A stretch of DNA of 64,000 nucleotides from Streptomyces ortus (GTDB lineage: Bacteria > Actinomycetota > Actinomycetes > Streptomycetales > Streptomycetaceae), in contig NZ_JAIFZO010000002.1 of NCBI RefSeq assembly GCF_026341275.1, forward strand, positions 1,748,361-1,812,360. The letters are read 5' to 3'. Numbering within the stretch: position 1 is the first letter of the stretch; each line of letters starts with the position of its first letter. Below, piece after piece: positions 1 through 8,233 of the stretch. The notes beneath the pieces are model-generated. The model was given only the letters and a program-made list of their open reading frames with translations. It searched no databases and was not told the DNA's origin. The translations under genes and the position numbers were made by a program.

Positions 1-43
1 AGGTCAGCCGGGAAGCGCCGGCCGGGTTGCGGGCGCTCCGGGT

Positions 44-75
44 GGGGGTCGGGAGCGGGCCCTCTCCCGACCCCC
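44..75. terminator. Hairpin terminator of a gene left of the window
   Basis: A 12-bp perfect stem (GGGGGTCGGGAG at 44-55, CTCCCGACCCCC at 64-75) encloses an 8-nt loop. Streptomyces intrinsic terminators often lack a clear T tract, and this one does. It probably ends a transcript entering from the left edge. No coding region is convincing in positions 1-182. Confidence 0.6.
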
Positions 76-182
76 TCGAAGTGACCACCGAGTAGCCCCG
101 CCCACCCCTCAAGTCGGTCACAACCGACCGTTAGAATCTCCGGCGCTGTACCGAAGGATCTTGCTGACGGGGTGAATTGAAG

Positions 183-359
183 ATGAGCGAAACGAACATC
201 ATGGAGACGGCGCCCACCGACCTGCGGGGGACGTCGGCGCAGGCCGACGACGACGGTGGCCAAGGCCGGCACCGAGGGCCCGTCTCCGCACAGGAAAACG
301 GGGCGATCCCCCGCGGCCGGCACCGCAGGCCCGCCGAGCAGCACGACACCGGGGCCTGA
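183..359 (+). CDS. Small hypothetical protein, 58 aa
   Basis: A short hydrophilic protein starting at ATG 183, six bases downstream of an alternative TTG. It has no membrane segment or known domain. Two Gly-Arg-His-Arg motifs (GRHRGP near residue 27 and GRHRRP near residue 46) give it a basic C-terminal half. A possible -10 box, TAGAAT, lies at 132-137, and a hairpin follows the stop, so it could be a free-standing transcription unit. The function is unknown. The reading frame could be fortuitous, but the isolated position and flanking signals argue that it is real. Confidence 0.5.
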   Translation: MSETNIMETAPTDLRGTSAQADDDGGQGRHRGPVSAQENGAIPRGRHRRPAEQHDTGA

Positions 360-384
360 CCACACCACGGGCCGCGACACGACA

Positions 385-416
385 CGGCCCCGTCCGACAC
401 TCGTCGGGCGGGGCCG
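385..416. terminator. Bidirectional terminator between convergent genes
   Basis: A 13-bp stem with one G-T pair (CGGCCCCGTCCGA at 385-397, TCGGGCGGGGCCG at 404-416) and a 6-nt loop. It lies between the small gene ending at 359 and the SDR gene ending at 445, which converge on it. Confidence 0.7.
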
Positions 417-444
417 TTCCGCATGGGGGCGCAGGGAATTCCGG

Positions 445-1479
445 TCACTCGTGCCGCAGGGCCAGTACCTCCGCCGCCGCGAACGTCTGCCCCGGCGGCC
501 GGCCCGCGTAGTGGGGCGTGAGCAGCGCGTCCAGTTCGTCGTAGGTGAACGCCTCCTGCTTGGTGTCGAACTTCGCCGCCACCCGCGGCCGTTCGACGAC
601 CGCGACCATCCCGCCGTGCACGACGAGCAGCTGGCCGTTGACGTGGGCCGCGGCCGGCGAGGCCAAGTAACCGACGAGCGGTGCGACATGCTCGGGCGCG
701 AGCGGGTCGAGAGGGCCGCGCGGCCGTACGGCGTTCTCCCCCTCCCGCTCCCCCTGCCCCCGCCCCGCCATCGTCCCCTCCCGCTCCCCCGGCTCCTGGT
801 AGCCCGCGAAGACGTCCGCAGTCATACGGGTCCGGGCCCGCGGGCAGATCACGTTCGCCGTGACGCCGTACTTGGACAGGGCCAGCGCCGTAGAGGTCGT
901 CAGCCCGACGATCCCGCCCTTCGCGGCGGCGTAGTTGGGCTGCCCCGCCGAGCCCGCGAGGAACGCCTCCGAGGAGGTGTTCACGATCCGCCCGTACACC
1001 GGCGCGTCCGCCGCCTTGGACCGTGCCCGCCAGTACGCGGACGCGAAGTGGGTGGTGTTGAAGTGTCCCTTCAGATGGACACGGATCACCGAGTCCCATT
1101 CGTCCTCGGACATGGAGAAGACCATCCGGTCCCGCAGGATGCCCGCGTTGTTGACGAGGATGTCCAGCTGCCCGAACTCCGCGATCGCCGACTCCACGAG
1201 TTCACGGGCCTGTTGGTGGTCGGCCACATCACCGTTGTGCGCGAGCGCGCGACCGTCCGCCGCCCGGATCTCAGCGGCGACCTCCTCGGCGGGGACGGCC
1301 GACGCGTCGCCGGAACCGTCCCGGTCGGGCTGTCCGTAGTCGTTGACGACGACAGCGGCCCCCAGCCGGGCGAGTTCCAGTGCCTCCGCCCGGCCGAGCC
1401 CGCGCCCGGCCCCCGTGACGACCGCGACCCGTCCCTCAAGCGGCAGAACTGGCAGACGTGGCAGACCTGGCAATGACAT
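445..1479 (-). CDS. SDR family oxidoreductase (3-hydroxyacyl-CoA dehydrogenase-like)
   Basis: A 344-aa short-chain dehydrogenase/reductase. The Rossmann glycine motif TGAGRGLG sits near residue 21, NNAG near residue 108, the catalytic Ser near 168 and YAAAK near 181. It is longer than a minimal SDR (about 250 aa). The fold region and C-terminal tail resemble the dehydrogenase part of type 2 peroxisomal multifunctional enzymes, which oxidise 3-hydroxyacyl-CoA with NAD. The start ATG at 1479 follows a GAAGGG ribosome site. The first residues (LPGLPRLPVLP) come from a 9-bp repeat. It is the last gene of a MaoC-ADH-SDR operon (51-bp gap), which suggests hydration followed by oxidation of an acyl-CoA side chain. 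The substrate is inferred. Confidence 0.85.
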   Translation of the reverse strand: MSLPGLPRLPVLPLEGRVAVVTGAGRGLGRAEALELARLGAAVVVNDYGQPDRDGSGDASAVPAEEVAAEIRAADGRALAHNGDVADHQQARELVESAIAEFGQLDILVNNAGILRDRMVFSMSEDEWDSVIRVHLKGHFNTTHFASAYWRARSKAADAPVYGRIVNTSSEAFLAGSAGQPNYAAAKGGIVGLTTSTALALSKYGVTANVICPRARTRMTADVFAGYQEPGEREGTMAGRGQGEREGENAVRPRGPLDPLAPEHVAPLVGYLASPAAAHVNGQLLVVHGGMVAVVERPRVAAKFDTKQEAFTYDELDALLTPHYAGRPPGQTFAAAEVLALRHE

Positions 1480-1530
1480 GGAAAACCCTTCGGCTCGACC
1501 TGCTGTGGCTGCTGGGGCAGGCGGGCGGCG

Positions 1531-2607
1531 TCAGATCTCGATGCAGGTACGCAGCGAGACGCCCGTACGCATCTGGTCGAGCGCCTCGTTGATGTCGCCG
1601 AGCGGCACCCGGTGCGTGATCAGGCCCTCCAGGTCGATGCGCCCGGCACGCCACAGGGCGATGGTCCGCTCGTAGGACCGCAGGACGTCCCCTCCGCCGT
1701 ACATGGACGGCAGGATCCGCTTCTCGTCGAAGAACAGCTCGAACATGTTGAGCTGGAGGAAGTCGTCCATGGCGCCCGCGCCGACGACGACCAGCGTGCC
1801 GCCGCGCCGGGTGTTCTCGTACGCCGTGCGGGCGGTGGCGGAGCGGCCGACGACCTCGAAGACGTAGTCGAAGCCCTCGCCCGCGGTCACCGACTGCTTG
1901 GCGTCGGGGAGTTCGTCCGGCGAGACGGCCCTGGTGGCGCCGAACCGCAGCGCGGCCTCCCGTCGCGAGAGGACCGGGTCGACGGCGACGATCTCCGCGG
2001 CGCCCCGGAGCCGCGCGCCCTGGATCGCCGAGACACCGACACCCCCGCAGCCGATGACGGCGACCGACGAACCGGCCTCCACGTCAGCAGTATTGAGCGC
2101 GGCACCGAGTCCCGTGGTGACCCCGCACCCGATGAGCGCGGCGATGTCGAAGGGCACGTCGTCCGGGATCGGCACGGCGCAGCCCGCGTCGACGACGACC
2201 TCCTCGGTGAAGGTCCCGGTGCCCGCGAAGCCGAACACATCGCCGCCGGGGCGCTTGAAGTTGGGCGTGCCGGCGTTCATGAACCCGGCGAGACACAGTT
2301 CGGTCTGGCCGCGCTTGCAGGCGGGACACGCGCCGCACGCGGGCAGCCAGCAGACGACGACCCGGTCGCCCGCCTTGACGTTCGTGACGCCCTCGCCGAC
2401 CTCCAGGACCTCACCGGCTCCCTCGTGCCCCGGGATGAACGGCGCGGGCTGCGGCAGCACCCCGGCCATCGCGGAGAGGTCCGAGTGGCACAGGCCGGTG
2501 GCCCGTACCCGGATCCGTACCCGCCCCGGCCCGAAGCCCGTCGCCTCGACGTCGTCGAAAATCTCCAGCTTGTCCTGGCCGATCTCCTGCAGTACGGCTG
2601 CGCGCAT
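1531..2607 (-). CDS. Zn-dependent alcohol dehydrogenase (MDR superfamily)
   Basis: A 358-aa medium-chain dehydrogenase. The catalytic zinc ligands are visible in GLCHSD (Cys near 37) and PGHEGAGE (His-Glu near 60). The structural-zinc cysteines lie in CGACPACKRGQTELC near 92-106, and the Rossmann motif GCGGVGV near 190. It resembles class III-type NAD-dependent alcohol dehydrogenases. The start at 2607 (MRAAVLQE) is preferred to an upstream extension that runs through a repetitive intergenic tract. Its place between MaoC hydratase and SDR genes suggests oxidation of an alcohol intermediate in lipid or steroid breakdown; the exact substrate is not determined. Confidence 0.9.
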   Translation of the reverse strand: MRAAVLQEIGQDKLEIFDDVEATGFGPGRVRIRVRATGLCHSDLSAMAGVLPQPAPFIPGHEGAGEVLEVGEGVTNVKAGDRVVVCWLPACGACPACKRGQTELCLAGFMNAGTPNFKRPGGDVFGFAGTGTFTEEVVVDAGCAVPIPDDVPFDIAALIGCGVTTGLGAALNTADVEAGSSVAVIGCGGVGVSAIQGARLRGAAEIVAVDPVLSRREAALRFGATRAVSPDELPDAKQSVTAGEGFDYVFEVVGRSATARTAYENTRRGGTLVVVGAGAMDDFLQLNMFELFFDEKRILPSMYGGGDVLRSYERTIALWRAGRIDLEGLITHRVPLGDINEALDQMRTGVSLRTCIEI

Positions 2608-2627
2608 GGTGCGGCTCCCCTCGGAAA

Positions 2628-2710
2628 CGTACGGACGACGTGCGGACGACGTACAGACGGCATGCGGACCACGTATGGACGACGTGTGGACCACGTATGG
2701 ACGACGTATG
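2628..2710. repeat. Degenerate short tandem repeat between adh and maoC
   Basis: About 80 bp built from variants of GACGACGTATG and GGACCACGTATG. It occupies most of the 119-bp gap between two genes of one operon. No promoter or hairpin is obvious in it. It is probably a slippage-derived spacer. Confidence 0.7.
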
Positions 2711-2726
2711 GGCGATTTACGGCGAC

Positions 2727-3602
2727 TCAGGTGTGTTCGACGACGGTGTCGGTGAGGACGGGTGTGTCGTCGCGTTCGGCCGCGCCCACCGTCACCCGGA
2801 CCCGGCCGTCCTCCTCCCACATGCGCACCCGCAGGGTCTCGCCCGGGTACACCACCCCGGCGAACCGCGTGGCGCAGGAACGGACCCGGGTGACATCGCC
2901 GCCGAGCACGGTGTCCACGACCGCCTTCAGCGTCATCCCGTACGTGCACAGCCCGTGCAGGATCGGGCGGTCGAAACCGGCGAGCTTGGCGAACTCGGGG
3001 TCGGCGTGCAGCGGGTTCCAGTCGCCGGAGAGCCGGTACAGGAGGGCCTGGTCCTCGCGGATCGGGCGCTCGACCGTCCGGTCCGGGGCGCCCGCCGGTG
3101 GTTCGGGGCGCGTGGAGGGGCCCCGGTCACCGCCGAACCCGCCCTCGCCGCGTACGAAGATCTGGGCGTCGTTGGTCCACAGCGGCCCGTCCGCGTCGGC
3201 GACCTCGGTGCGTACGACGAGGATGGCGGCCTTGCCCTTGTCGTACACGGCGGCGATCCGGGCGGTGGCGACGGCCTCGCCCGCGACCGGGATCGGCCGG
3301 TGGAGCATGACGCTCTGGCCGCCGTGCAGGACATGCGCGAGGTTGACGTCGACGCCCGGCATGGAGAGGCCGCTGATCACGCCCGGGGAGCCCGCGCCCG
3401 CGACGGTCGCGAAGCTCGGCAGGACGTGCAGCCTGGACTCCAGGGTGTAGCGCAGTTCGTCGGGGTCGGTCGCGGGGGTGTCCCGGTCGGGGTTCGCGCC
3501 GGCGCCGAGGCCGAGGTGGTAGAGCTGGACGTCCTTGTGACCCCAGGCGATCCCGGCGGACCGGGGCTCGGCCGCGAGGGCCTGGGCAACGTCGATGGGC
3601 AT
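2727..3602 (-). CDS. MaoC-type double-hotdog enoyl-CoA hydratase
   Basis: A 291-aa protein with an N-terminal hotdog half and a C-terminal MaoC half carrying the R-specific hydratase 2 motif SGDWNPLHADPEFAKLAGF (near residues 200-218), with catalytic Asp and His. The length matches bacterial relatives of the peroxisomal MFE-2 hydratase domain. It hydrates 2-enoyl-CoA to (R)-3-hydroxyacyl-CoA. It is the first gene of the MaoC-ADH-SDR operon. A perfect KstR-type operator lies about 160 bp upstream (3758-3771), which ties the operon to steroid or bulky acyl-CoA degradation. The start at 3602 (MPIDVAQ) fits the family N-terminus. Confidence 0.88.
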   Translation of the reverse strand: MPIDVAQALAAEPRSAGIAWGHKDVQLYHLGLGAGANPDRDTPATDPDELRYTLESRLHVLPSFATVAGAGSPGVISGLSMPGVDVNLAHVLHGGQSVMLHRPIPVAGEAVATARIAAVYDKGKAAILVVRTEVADADGPLWTNDAQIFVRGEGGFGGDRGPSTRPEPPAGAPDRTVERPIREDQALLYRLSGDWNPLHADPEFAKLAGFDRPILHGLCTYGMTLKAVVDTVLGGDVTRVRSCATRFAGVVYPGETLRVRMWEEDGRVRVTVGAAERDDTPVLTDTVVEHT

Positions 3603-3757
3603 GGGGCTCCTGACTGCCACGCGGCGAACACGGAGAACACGGAGACGTACGGGGGACGCGGGGACATGGGGACACGGGAAGACCTCGATGCGGCCGTCCG
3701 CACCGTCGGCCGCACCGAGGTCGACTCTGGGCCGGAGGGCCTGGAACCCGCCCGTTC

Positions 3758-3771
3758 TAGAACGCGTTCCA
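3758..3771. promoter_or_regulatory. KstR-type operator upstream of the maoC operon
   Basis: TAGAACGCGTTCCA matches the mycobacterial KstR consensus TnnAACnnGTTnnA at every defined position and is nearly palindromic when extended to CTAGAACGCGTTCCAG. It sits in the 333-bp gap (3603-3935) between divergent maoC and the ABC exporter gene. The rest of the gap holds only short repetitive sequence (CACGGAGAACACGGAGAC-like, near 3630) and the exporter promoter region. Confidence 0.75.
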
Positions 3772-3935
3772 GTACCGGCGATCCCCTGTATAGCCGAGCC
3801 CCGGGCACATGTGAAGACTCCTGACGCCATGTCAGATCGCATCTGGGGCCGTGTCCCGGCAGTGACATTTGTCCTGCCCGAGTCCGTACATGCGCATCTG
3901 CCACGCCCCACCCGCCGCTCCGTAGCGTCGTACCC

Positions 3936-4985
3936 ATGACGAAGACGGGGACGAGGACAGGGCCGGAACTGTGGCCGGAGACGGGGCCGGAGACGGCGGC
4001 GGTGCGGATGACGGGGGCGGTCAAGGCCTTCGGTGCGGTACGGGCCGTGAACGGCGTCGACCTGGAGATCGCCCGCGGCGAGACGGTCGCGCTCCTCGGC
4101 CGCAACGGCGCGGGCAAGTCCACCGCGATCTCCCTCCTGCTGGGCATGGACGAGCCCGACGAGGGCACTGTCCGCCTCTTCGGCGCCGCTCCGGAGCACG
4201 CCGTACGGGCCGGCCGGGTCGGTGCCATGCTGCAGGAGGGGCGGCCCGTGCCGCGGGTGACGGTGGGTGAACTGGTCGGGTTCGTGGCCGGTACGTACCC
4301 CGCGCCGATGCCGGTCGCGGAGTCCCTGGCGCTGGCGGGCATCGCCGACCTGGCCGGACGGCGCGTCGACCGGCTCTCCGGGGGCCAGACGCAGCGGGTG
4401 CGGTTCGCGGTCGCCCTCGTCGGGAACCCCTCGCTGATCGTGCTCGACGAACCGACCGCGGCCCTGGACGTGGAGGCCCGGTACGCGTTCTGGGACTCGA
4501 TGCGGGCGTACGCGCGCCGCGGCCACACCGTCCTCTTCTCCACGCACTATCTGGAGGAGGCGGACGCCAACGCCGACCGGATCGTGGTCGTCGACCACGG
4601 GCGGATCGTCGCCGACGGCACCGGCGAGCAGCTCAGGCGGGCCGCGGGCGGCAGTCTCGTCGCCTTCGACCTCGCGGGCACCGCCTTCGACCCCGACGGT
4701 GCCGAAGGCGGTACAGGTACCGGCACGGAGGGGCTGTCCCTGCTGCCCGGCGTGGTCTCCCTGGAGGTCCGCGGGGGCCGGGCCCGGCTGCGGACCGAGG
4801 ACCCGGACGCGACGGTGATCGCGCTGGCCGAACGAGATGCGATACGCGGCCTGGAGGTCGCCCCGGCCTCGCTGGACGACGCGTTCCTGGCCCTGACCGC
4901 CCCGGCCTCCGGGACGGCCTCCGGGACGGCCTCCGACGGGGCCGCCGACACGGTGGCCCCGCTCGCTCCCCTGGAGACGGTGTGA
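3936..4985 (+). CDS. ABC transporter ATP-binding protein (DrrA-like)
   Basis: A 349-aa ATPase with Walker A GRNGAGKST (near residue 57), signature LSGGQ (near 148), Walker B LIVLDEPT (near 167) and an H-loop in FSTHYLEE. The C-terminal tail of about 90 residues is typical of DrrA-type exporters. There is no clear ribosome-binding site before ATG 3936, so a leaderless transcript is possible. It overlaps the permease gene at the stop codon and forms the catalytic half of an ABC-2 exporter, followed by a sensor kinase and response regulator that probably control it. The substrate is unknown. Confidence 0.92.
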   Translation: MTKTGTRTGPELWPETGPETAAVRMTGAVKAFGAVRAVNGVDLEIARGETVALLGRNGAGKSTAISLLLGMDEPDEGTVRLFGAAPEHAVRAGRVGAMLQEGRPVPRVTVGELVGFVAGTYPAPMPVAESLALAGIADLAGRRVDRLSGGQTQRVRFAVALVGNPSLIVLDEPTAALDVEARYAFWDSMRAYARRGHTVLFSTHYLEEADANADRIVVVDHGRIVADGTGEQLRRAAGGSLVAFDLAGTAFDPDGAEGGTGTGTEGLSLLPGVVSLEVRGGRARLRTEDPDATVIALAERDAIRGLEVAPASLDDAFLALTAPASGTASGTASDGAADTVAPLAPLETV

Positions 4986-5707
4986 TGATGCTCGCCTACC
5001 TGCGGCTCGAAGTGCGCCGGACGCTGCGTGACGTCGGTTTCATGATCGGCGGGGTCGTGATGCCGGTGGTGATGTACTTGCTGTTCACGAACCTCGGGGG
5101 CGGCGCCGACGGCGACTGGAAGACCGCTTCCATGATCGGTATGGCCGCGTACGGTGCGATGGGCTCGGCCCTCAACACCGGCGGCGGCGTCGCCGAGGAC
5201 CGCACGATCGGCTGGCTGCGACAGCTGCGGATCACTCCGATGAGCCCGCGCCAGGTGGTCGCCGGGCGCGCGCTGACCGGCGCGGTGACGGTGCTGCCGG
5301 CGATCGTGGCGGTCCTCGCGGCGGGCGGCCTGGTCAACGGCGTACGGCTGGACGCCTGGAAGTGGGCCGTGATCGCGCTGTCGCTCTGGCTCGGCTCGGT
5401 CCCCTTCACCCTGCTCGGGCTCGGCAACGGCTACCGGCTGACCGCGCAGGCCACCGGCGTGGTGAACATGGTGTGCAACCTGACGCTCGCGGTGGTCGGC
5501 GGGCTGTGGTTCCCGCTGGCCCTCTTCCCCGGCTGGCTGCGGTCGTTGTCGTCCTACACGCCCACGAACCGCTTCGCGCAGCTCGGTACGGCCGTCGCCG
5601 ACGGGCGGGCGCCGGCGCTCGCGGCCGTGCTGGTGCTGACCGGCTGGCTGCTGCTCTTCGGCTCGTACGCTGTGGTCTCGTACCGCAGGTCCGCGCGGGC
5701 TGTCTGA
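4982..5707 (+). CDS. ABC-2 type permease
   Basis: A 241-aa membrane protein with about six hydrophobic segments in the ABC-2 permease pattern. It begins at GTG 4982 or ATG 4985 (GTGATGATG), overlapping the ATPase stop. It includes the loop ALNTGGGVAEDRTIGWLRQL characteristic of DrrB-like exporters. With the preceding ATPase it forms a two-gene efflux unit of the kind often linked to DesK/DesR-type two-component systems. Confidence 0.9.
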   Translation: MMMLAYLRLEVRRTLRDVGFMIGGVVMPVVMYLLFTNLGGGADGDWKTASMIGMAAYGAMGSALNTGGGVAEDRTIGWLRQLRITPMSPRQVVAGRALTGAVTVLPAIVAVLAAGGLVNGVRLDAWKWAVIALSLWLGSVPFTLLGLGNGYRLTAQATGVVNMVCNLTLAVVGGLWFPLALFPGWLRSLSSYTPTNRFAQLGTAVADGRAPALAAVLVLTGWLLLFGSYAVVSYRRSARAV

Positions 5708-5840
5708 ATGGAAACGCGAACGGAAACACAAACGGACAGGGACACGGACACGGACACGGACAGGGACGGGGACGGGGACGGGGACAGGGACACGGGAACG
5801 AGAACGAGAACAGAGACGGGCACGGGAACGGGAGCTGGGG
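5708..5840. repeat. Purine-rich hexamer repeat between permease and kinase
   Basis: About 130 bp of degenerate GGACACGGACAC and GGACGGGGACGG units directly after the permease stop. It is open in several frames, giving spurious DTDTD-like or PVPV-like peptides, which explains the long false N-terminal extension possible for the kinase. It is best read as expanded non-coding spacer. Confidence 0.75.
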
Positions 5841-5842
5841 AG

Positions 5843-7088
5843 ATGTCCTGGTTGCGGAGCGTCGGTGGTCGGCTGGCCGCCCGGCGGGAGGGGCGGGCCG
5901 GGTGCGGTGCTGGTGGTGCTGCCGGTACCGGGAGGCTTCCTGAGCACCTGGGGCCGCCGCCCAGCGGTTTCGCGCTGCTGCCCTGGCTCCTCATGGGGAT
6001 GGGCGCCTTCTCCAACCTCTTCCAGGGCAAGACCCCGAACCCGTGGATCGGTGGCATCGGACTCCTCGTCTTCAACTCCCTTTACATCCAGGTGGTGTTC
6101 CGCGCCTTCTCCAAGAAGGCCCGCGAGGCGCGTTCCACCCGGGCCGCGCTGATCGCGCTGGGCGTGGTGACCTGCCTCCTCGGCGGTCTGTACGGGGGCA
6201 GCTGGCTCCTCTTCTTCCCGCTGCTCGGGCTCGCGGCGGGCGCGATCGTGCGGGGGCCGTGGCTCGGCAGGACCTGTATCGGACTGAGCGTGCTCGCGGG
6301 CGGCATGGCCTGGCTGCGGGACGGCTGGGGCGCGGTGAACGTCGCGTACGGCACGTTCCTGTCCACCATGGTGACCGCCGCGATCCTGTCGCTGTCGGAC
6401 GCGGTACGTGAACTGCGGGCCGCGCGGGAGGAGTTGGCACACCAGGCCGTCGAGAAGGAGCGCCTGCGCTTCTCCCGCGATCTGCACGACCTGCTCGGGC
6501 ACACGCTCTCCGTGATCGTCGTGAAGTCGGAGGCGGCCCGGCGCCTCGCCCACCGTGATCTGGACGCGGCGCTCGTCCAGGTCTCCGACATCGAGTCGGT
6601 CGGGCGGCAGGCGCTCACCGAGATCCGTGAGGCGGTCACGGGGTATCGGGAGGGCAGCCTGGCCACTGATCTGGACCGGGCGCGGTCGGCGCTGCTGGCG
6701 GCGGGCATCGAACCGGACGTACGGCAGTCGGGGCCGCCGTTGTCCGCGCAGACGGAGGCGCTGCTGGGGTGGGTCGTGCGGGAGGCGGTCACCAACGCGG
6801 TGCGGCACAGCGGCGCTCGCCGCTGTGCGATCACGGTGGACGGGGGGTCGGAGCGGGTTCGGGTGCGGGTGTCGGACGACGGCGGGGGTGTGCGTGAGGC
6901 GGTGCGGGAGACGGTGCGGGAGACGGTGCCCGCGGGGGGCTCGTCGGCCGTGTTGCCGGGTATCGGCGGGACCGGGCTCAAGGGGCTGACCGAGCGGCTT
7001 GCGGCGGCGGGGGTTCTTTGGAGGCGGGGCCGGGGGTTGGGGTGGGTTTGTGGTGACGGCGGAGTTGCCGGGGGTGGTTGCCGCGTGA
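5843..7088 (+). pseudogene. DesK-like sensor histidine kinase with C-terminal frameshifts
   Basis: A membrane sensor kinase of the HisKA_3 class. It has four to five hydrophobic segments (residues about 40-185), the phospho-acceptor motif RDLHDLLGH near residue 213, the ATP-binding N box (REAVTNAVRHS) and the G motif GIGGTGLKGL. ATG 5843 after CTGGGGAG is preferred. After ERLAAAG the frame is lost. A GSLEAGPG-like segment and the expected ending GFVVTAELPGVVAA are found in the other two frames, with stop at 7086-7088. Adding one base in each of two G-rich runs (about 7012 and 7046) restores an intact protein of 415 aa. Either the kinase is broken or the sequence has two indel errors. It is partner to the regulator at 7364. 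Confidence 0.75.
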
Positions 7089-7144
7089 GCCCCTCCCGGG
7101 GCGGGGGGGGTGGATTGTCGGGTGGGGGTGGGTGGTGGCTGGCC

Positions 7145-7303
7145 GCGCCGTTCCCCGCGCCCCTAAAGGCAAAGGACTGCGCCGTTCCCCGCGCCCCTGA
7201 AGAGCAAATGACTGCGCCGTTCCCCGCGCCCCTGAAAGGCAAAAGACTGCCCCGTTCCCCGCGCCCCTGAAAGGCAAAAGACTGCGCCGTTCCCCGCGCC
7301 CCT
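7145..7303. repeat. Array of five 34-35-bp repeats (reverse orientation)
   Basis: Five copies of GCGCCGTTCCCCGCGCCCCT start at 7145, 7179, 7214, 7249 and 7284, separated by spacers like GAAAGGCAAAAGACT. They fill the gap between the kinase and its response regulator. The same unit recurs in several other intergenic gaps of this window. Confidence 0.9.
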
Positions 7304-7363
7304 TGGGCTGTGGTGGCTGTGGTGGTGCCGCGGGGGTGGGCGGGGGCCGCCTAAGGTTGGGGG

Positions 7364-8005
7364 GTGAACGAGATGCCCCGGGATCATCGGCCTGCCAAGT
7401 CCGTTCGTGTGCTGCTCGCCGAGGATCAGGGGATGATGCGGGGCGCGTTGGCGCTGCTGCTCGGGCTTGAGGCGGACATCGAGGTGGTGGCGCAGGTCGG
7501 CACCGGCGACGCCATCGTGGGGGCGGCCCTGGAATCCCGGCCCGACGTCGCACTGCTGGACATCGACCTGCCCGGCATCAGCGGTCTCGACGCCGCCGCG
7601 CTGTTGCGCGAGGAGACGCCTGACTGCCGCGTGCTGATCCTCACCACCTTCGGCCGGCCCGGTTACCTGCGGCGGGCCATGGAAGCGGGCGCCGCGGGCT
7701 TCCTCGTCAAGGACGGGCCCGTGGAGGAGCTGGCGCAGGCGATCCGCCGGGTGCTGACCGGGGAGACCGTCATCGACCCGGCGCTCGCCGCTGCCGCGCT
7801 GGGTGCCGGGCCGAACCCGCTCACCACCCGTGAGTGCGATGTGCTGAAGGCCTCGGCGGACGGGGCGACGGTCGCCGACATCGCGGCCAAGCTGCACCTC
7901 TCCGAGTCGACCGTCCGCAACTACCTCAGCTCCGCGATCGGCAAGACGGCGACCCGCAACCGTATGGAGGCCATGCGGGAGGCCCGCCACCAGGGGTGGC
8001 TGTAG
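7364..8005 (+). CDS. NarL/DesR-family response regulator
   Basis: A 213-aa two-domain regulator. The receiver domain has the acidic pair ED near residue 20, phospho-acceptor Asp in LLDIDLPG near 66, and the conserved Lys in FLVKDGP. A LuxR-type helix-turn-helix follows (LTTRECDVLKASADG through STVRNYLSSAIGKT). The GTG start at 7364 follows AGGTTGGGG. It is probably phosphorylated by the adjacent kinase and controls the ABC exporter upstream, as in DesK/DesR systems. It is separated from the kinase by a 275-bp repeat-filled gap, so it may have its own promoter. Confidence 0.92.
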   Translation: MNEMPRDHRPAKSVRVLLAEDQGMMRGALALLLGLEADIEVVAQVGTGDAIVGAALESRPDVALLDIDLPGISGLDAAALLREETPDCRVLILTTFGRPGYLRRAMEAGAAGFLVKDGPVEELAQAIRRVLTGETVIDPALAAAALGAGPNPLTTRECDVLKASADGATVADIAAKLHLSESTVRNYLSSAIGKTATRNRMEAMREARHQGWL

Positions 8006-8053
8006 CCCTTATCGGGAGGAGCACTCTGGCCGCGCGGGCGCGAACCCACCCCC

Positions 8054-8073
8054 AGGGGCGCGGGGAACGGCGC
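8054..8073. repeat. Single copy of the AGGGGCGCGGGGAAC repeat
   Basis: One forward copy (AGGGGCGCGGGGAACGGCGC), followed by the AATCTTCTGGCTTTT tail seen in the 48-kb array. It lies 48 bp after the response regulator stop and may help end its transcript. Confidence 0.8.
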
Positions 8074-8092
8074 AATCTTCTGGCTTTTCGAC

Positions 8093-8233
8093 GGCCGCAC
8101 GTAATGAGAAGGTCAAGAATTCGTTAGCGGCCCGAAGCAACGGAATAGTTGCCTGGGCGCACGGGGTTCACCCTGCACTTACCTACGCCTGAAGCCCTGC
8201 CTGTCTCACGCCTCTGGAGGCCGCACGTAATGA
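8093..8233. repeat. 15-bp direct repeat flanking the MFS promoter region
   Basis: GGCCGCACGTAATGA occurs at 8093-8107 and again at 8219-8233, where it includes the start codon of the MFS gene. The 111 bp between them probably contain the promoter. The duplication may be a relic of local rearrangement. Confidence 0.6.

Noticed and set aside
5708..5842. N-terminal extension of the kinase encoded by the hexamer tract
   Set aside because: The extension is Asp/Thr/Arg low-complexity repeat, and ATG 5843 has its own ribosome-binding site.
4547..6808. Minus-strand frame of about 750 codons with PVPVPV repeats
   Set aside because: It is the antisense of the ABC exporter, hexamer tract and kinase. 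The repeats derive from the DNA tract.
7145..7303. CRISPR-like array with regular 34-35-bp period
   Set aside because: The whole unit, including the spacer, is repeated; there are no unique spacers, no cas genes, and the same unit recurs elsewhere in the window.
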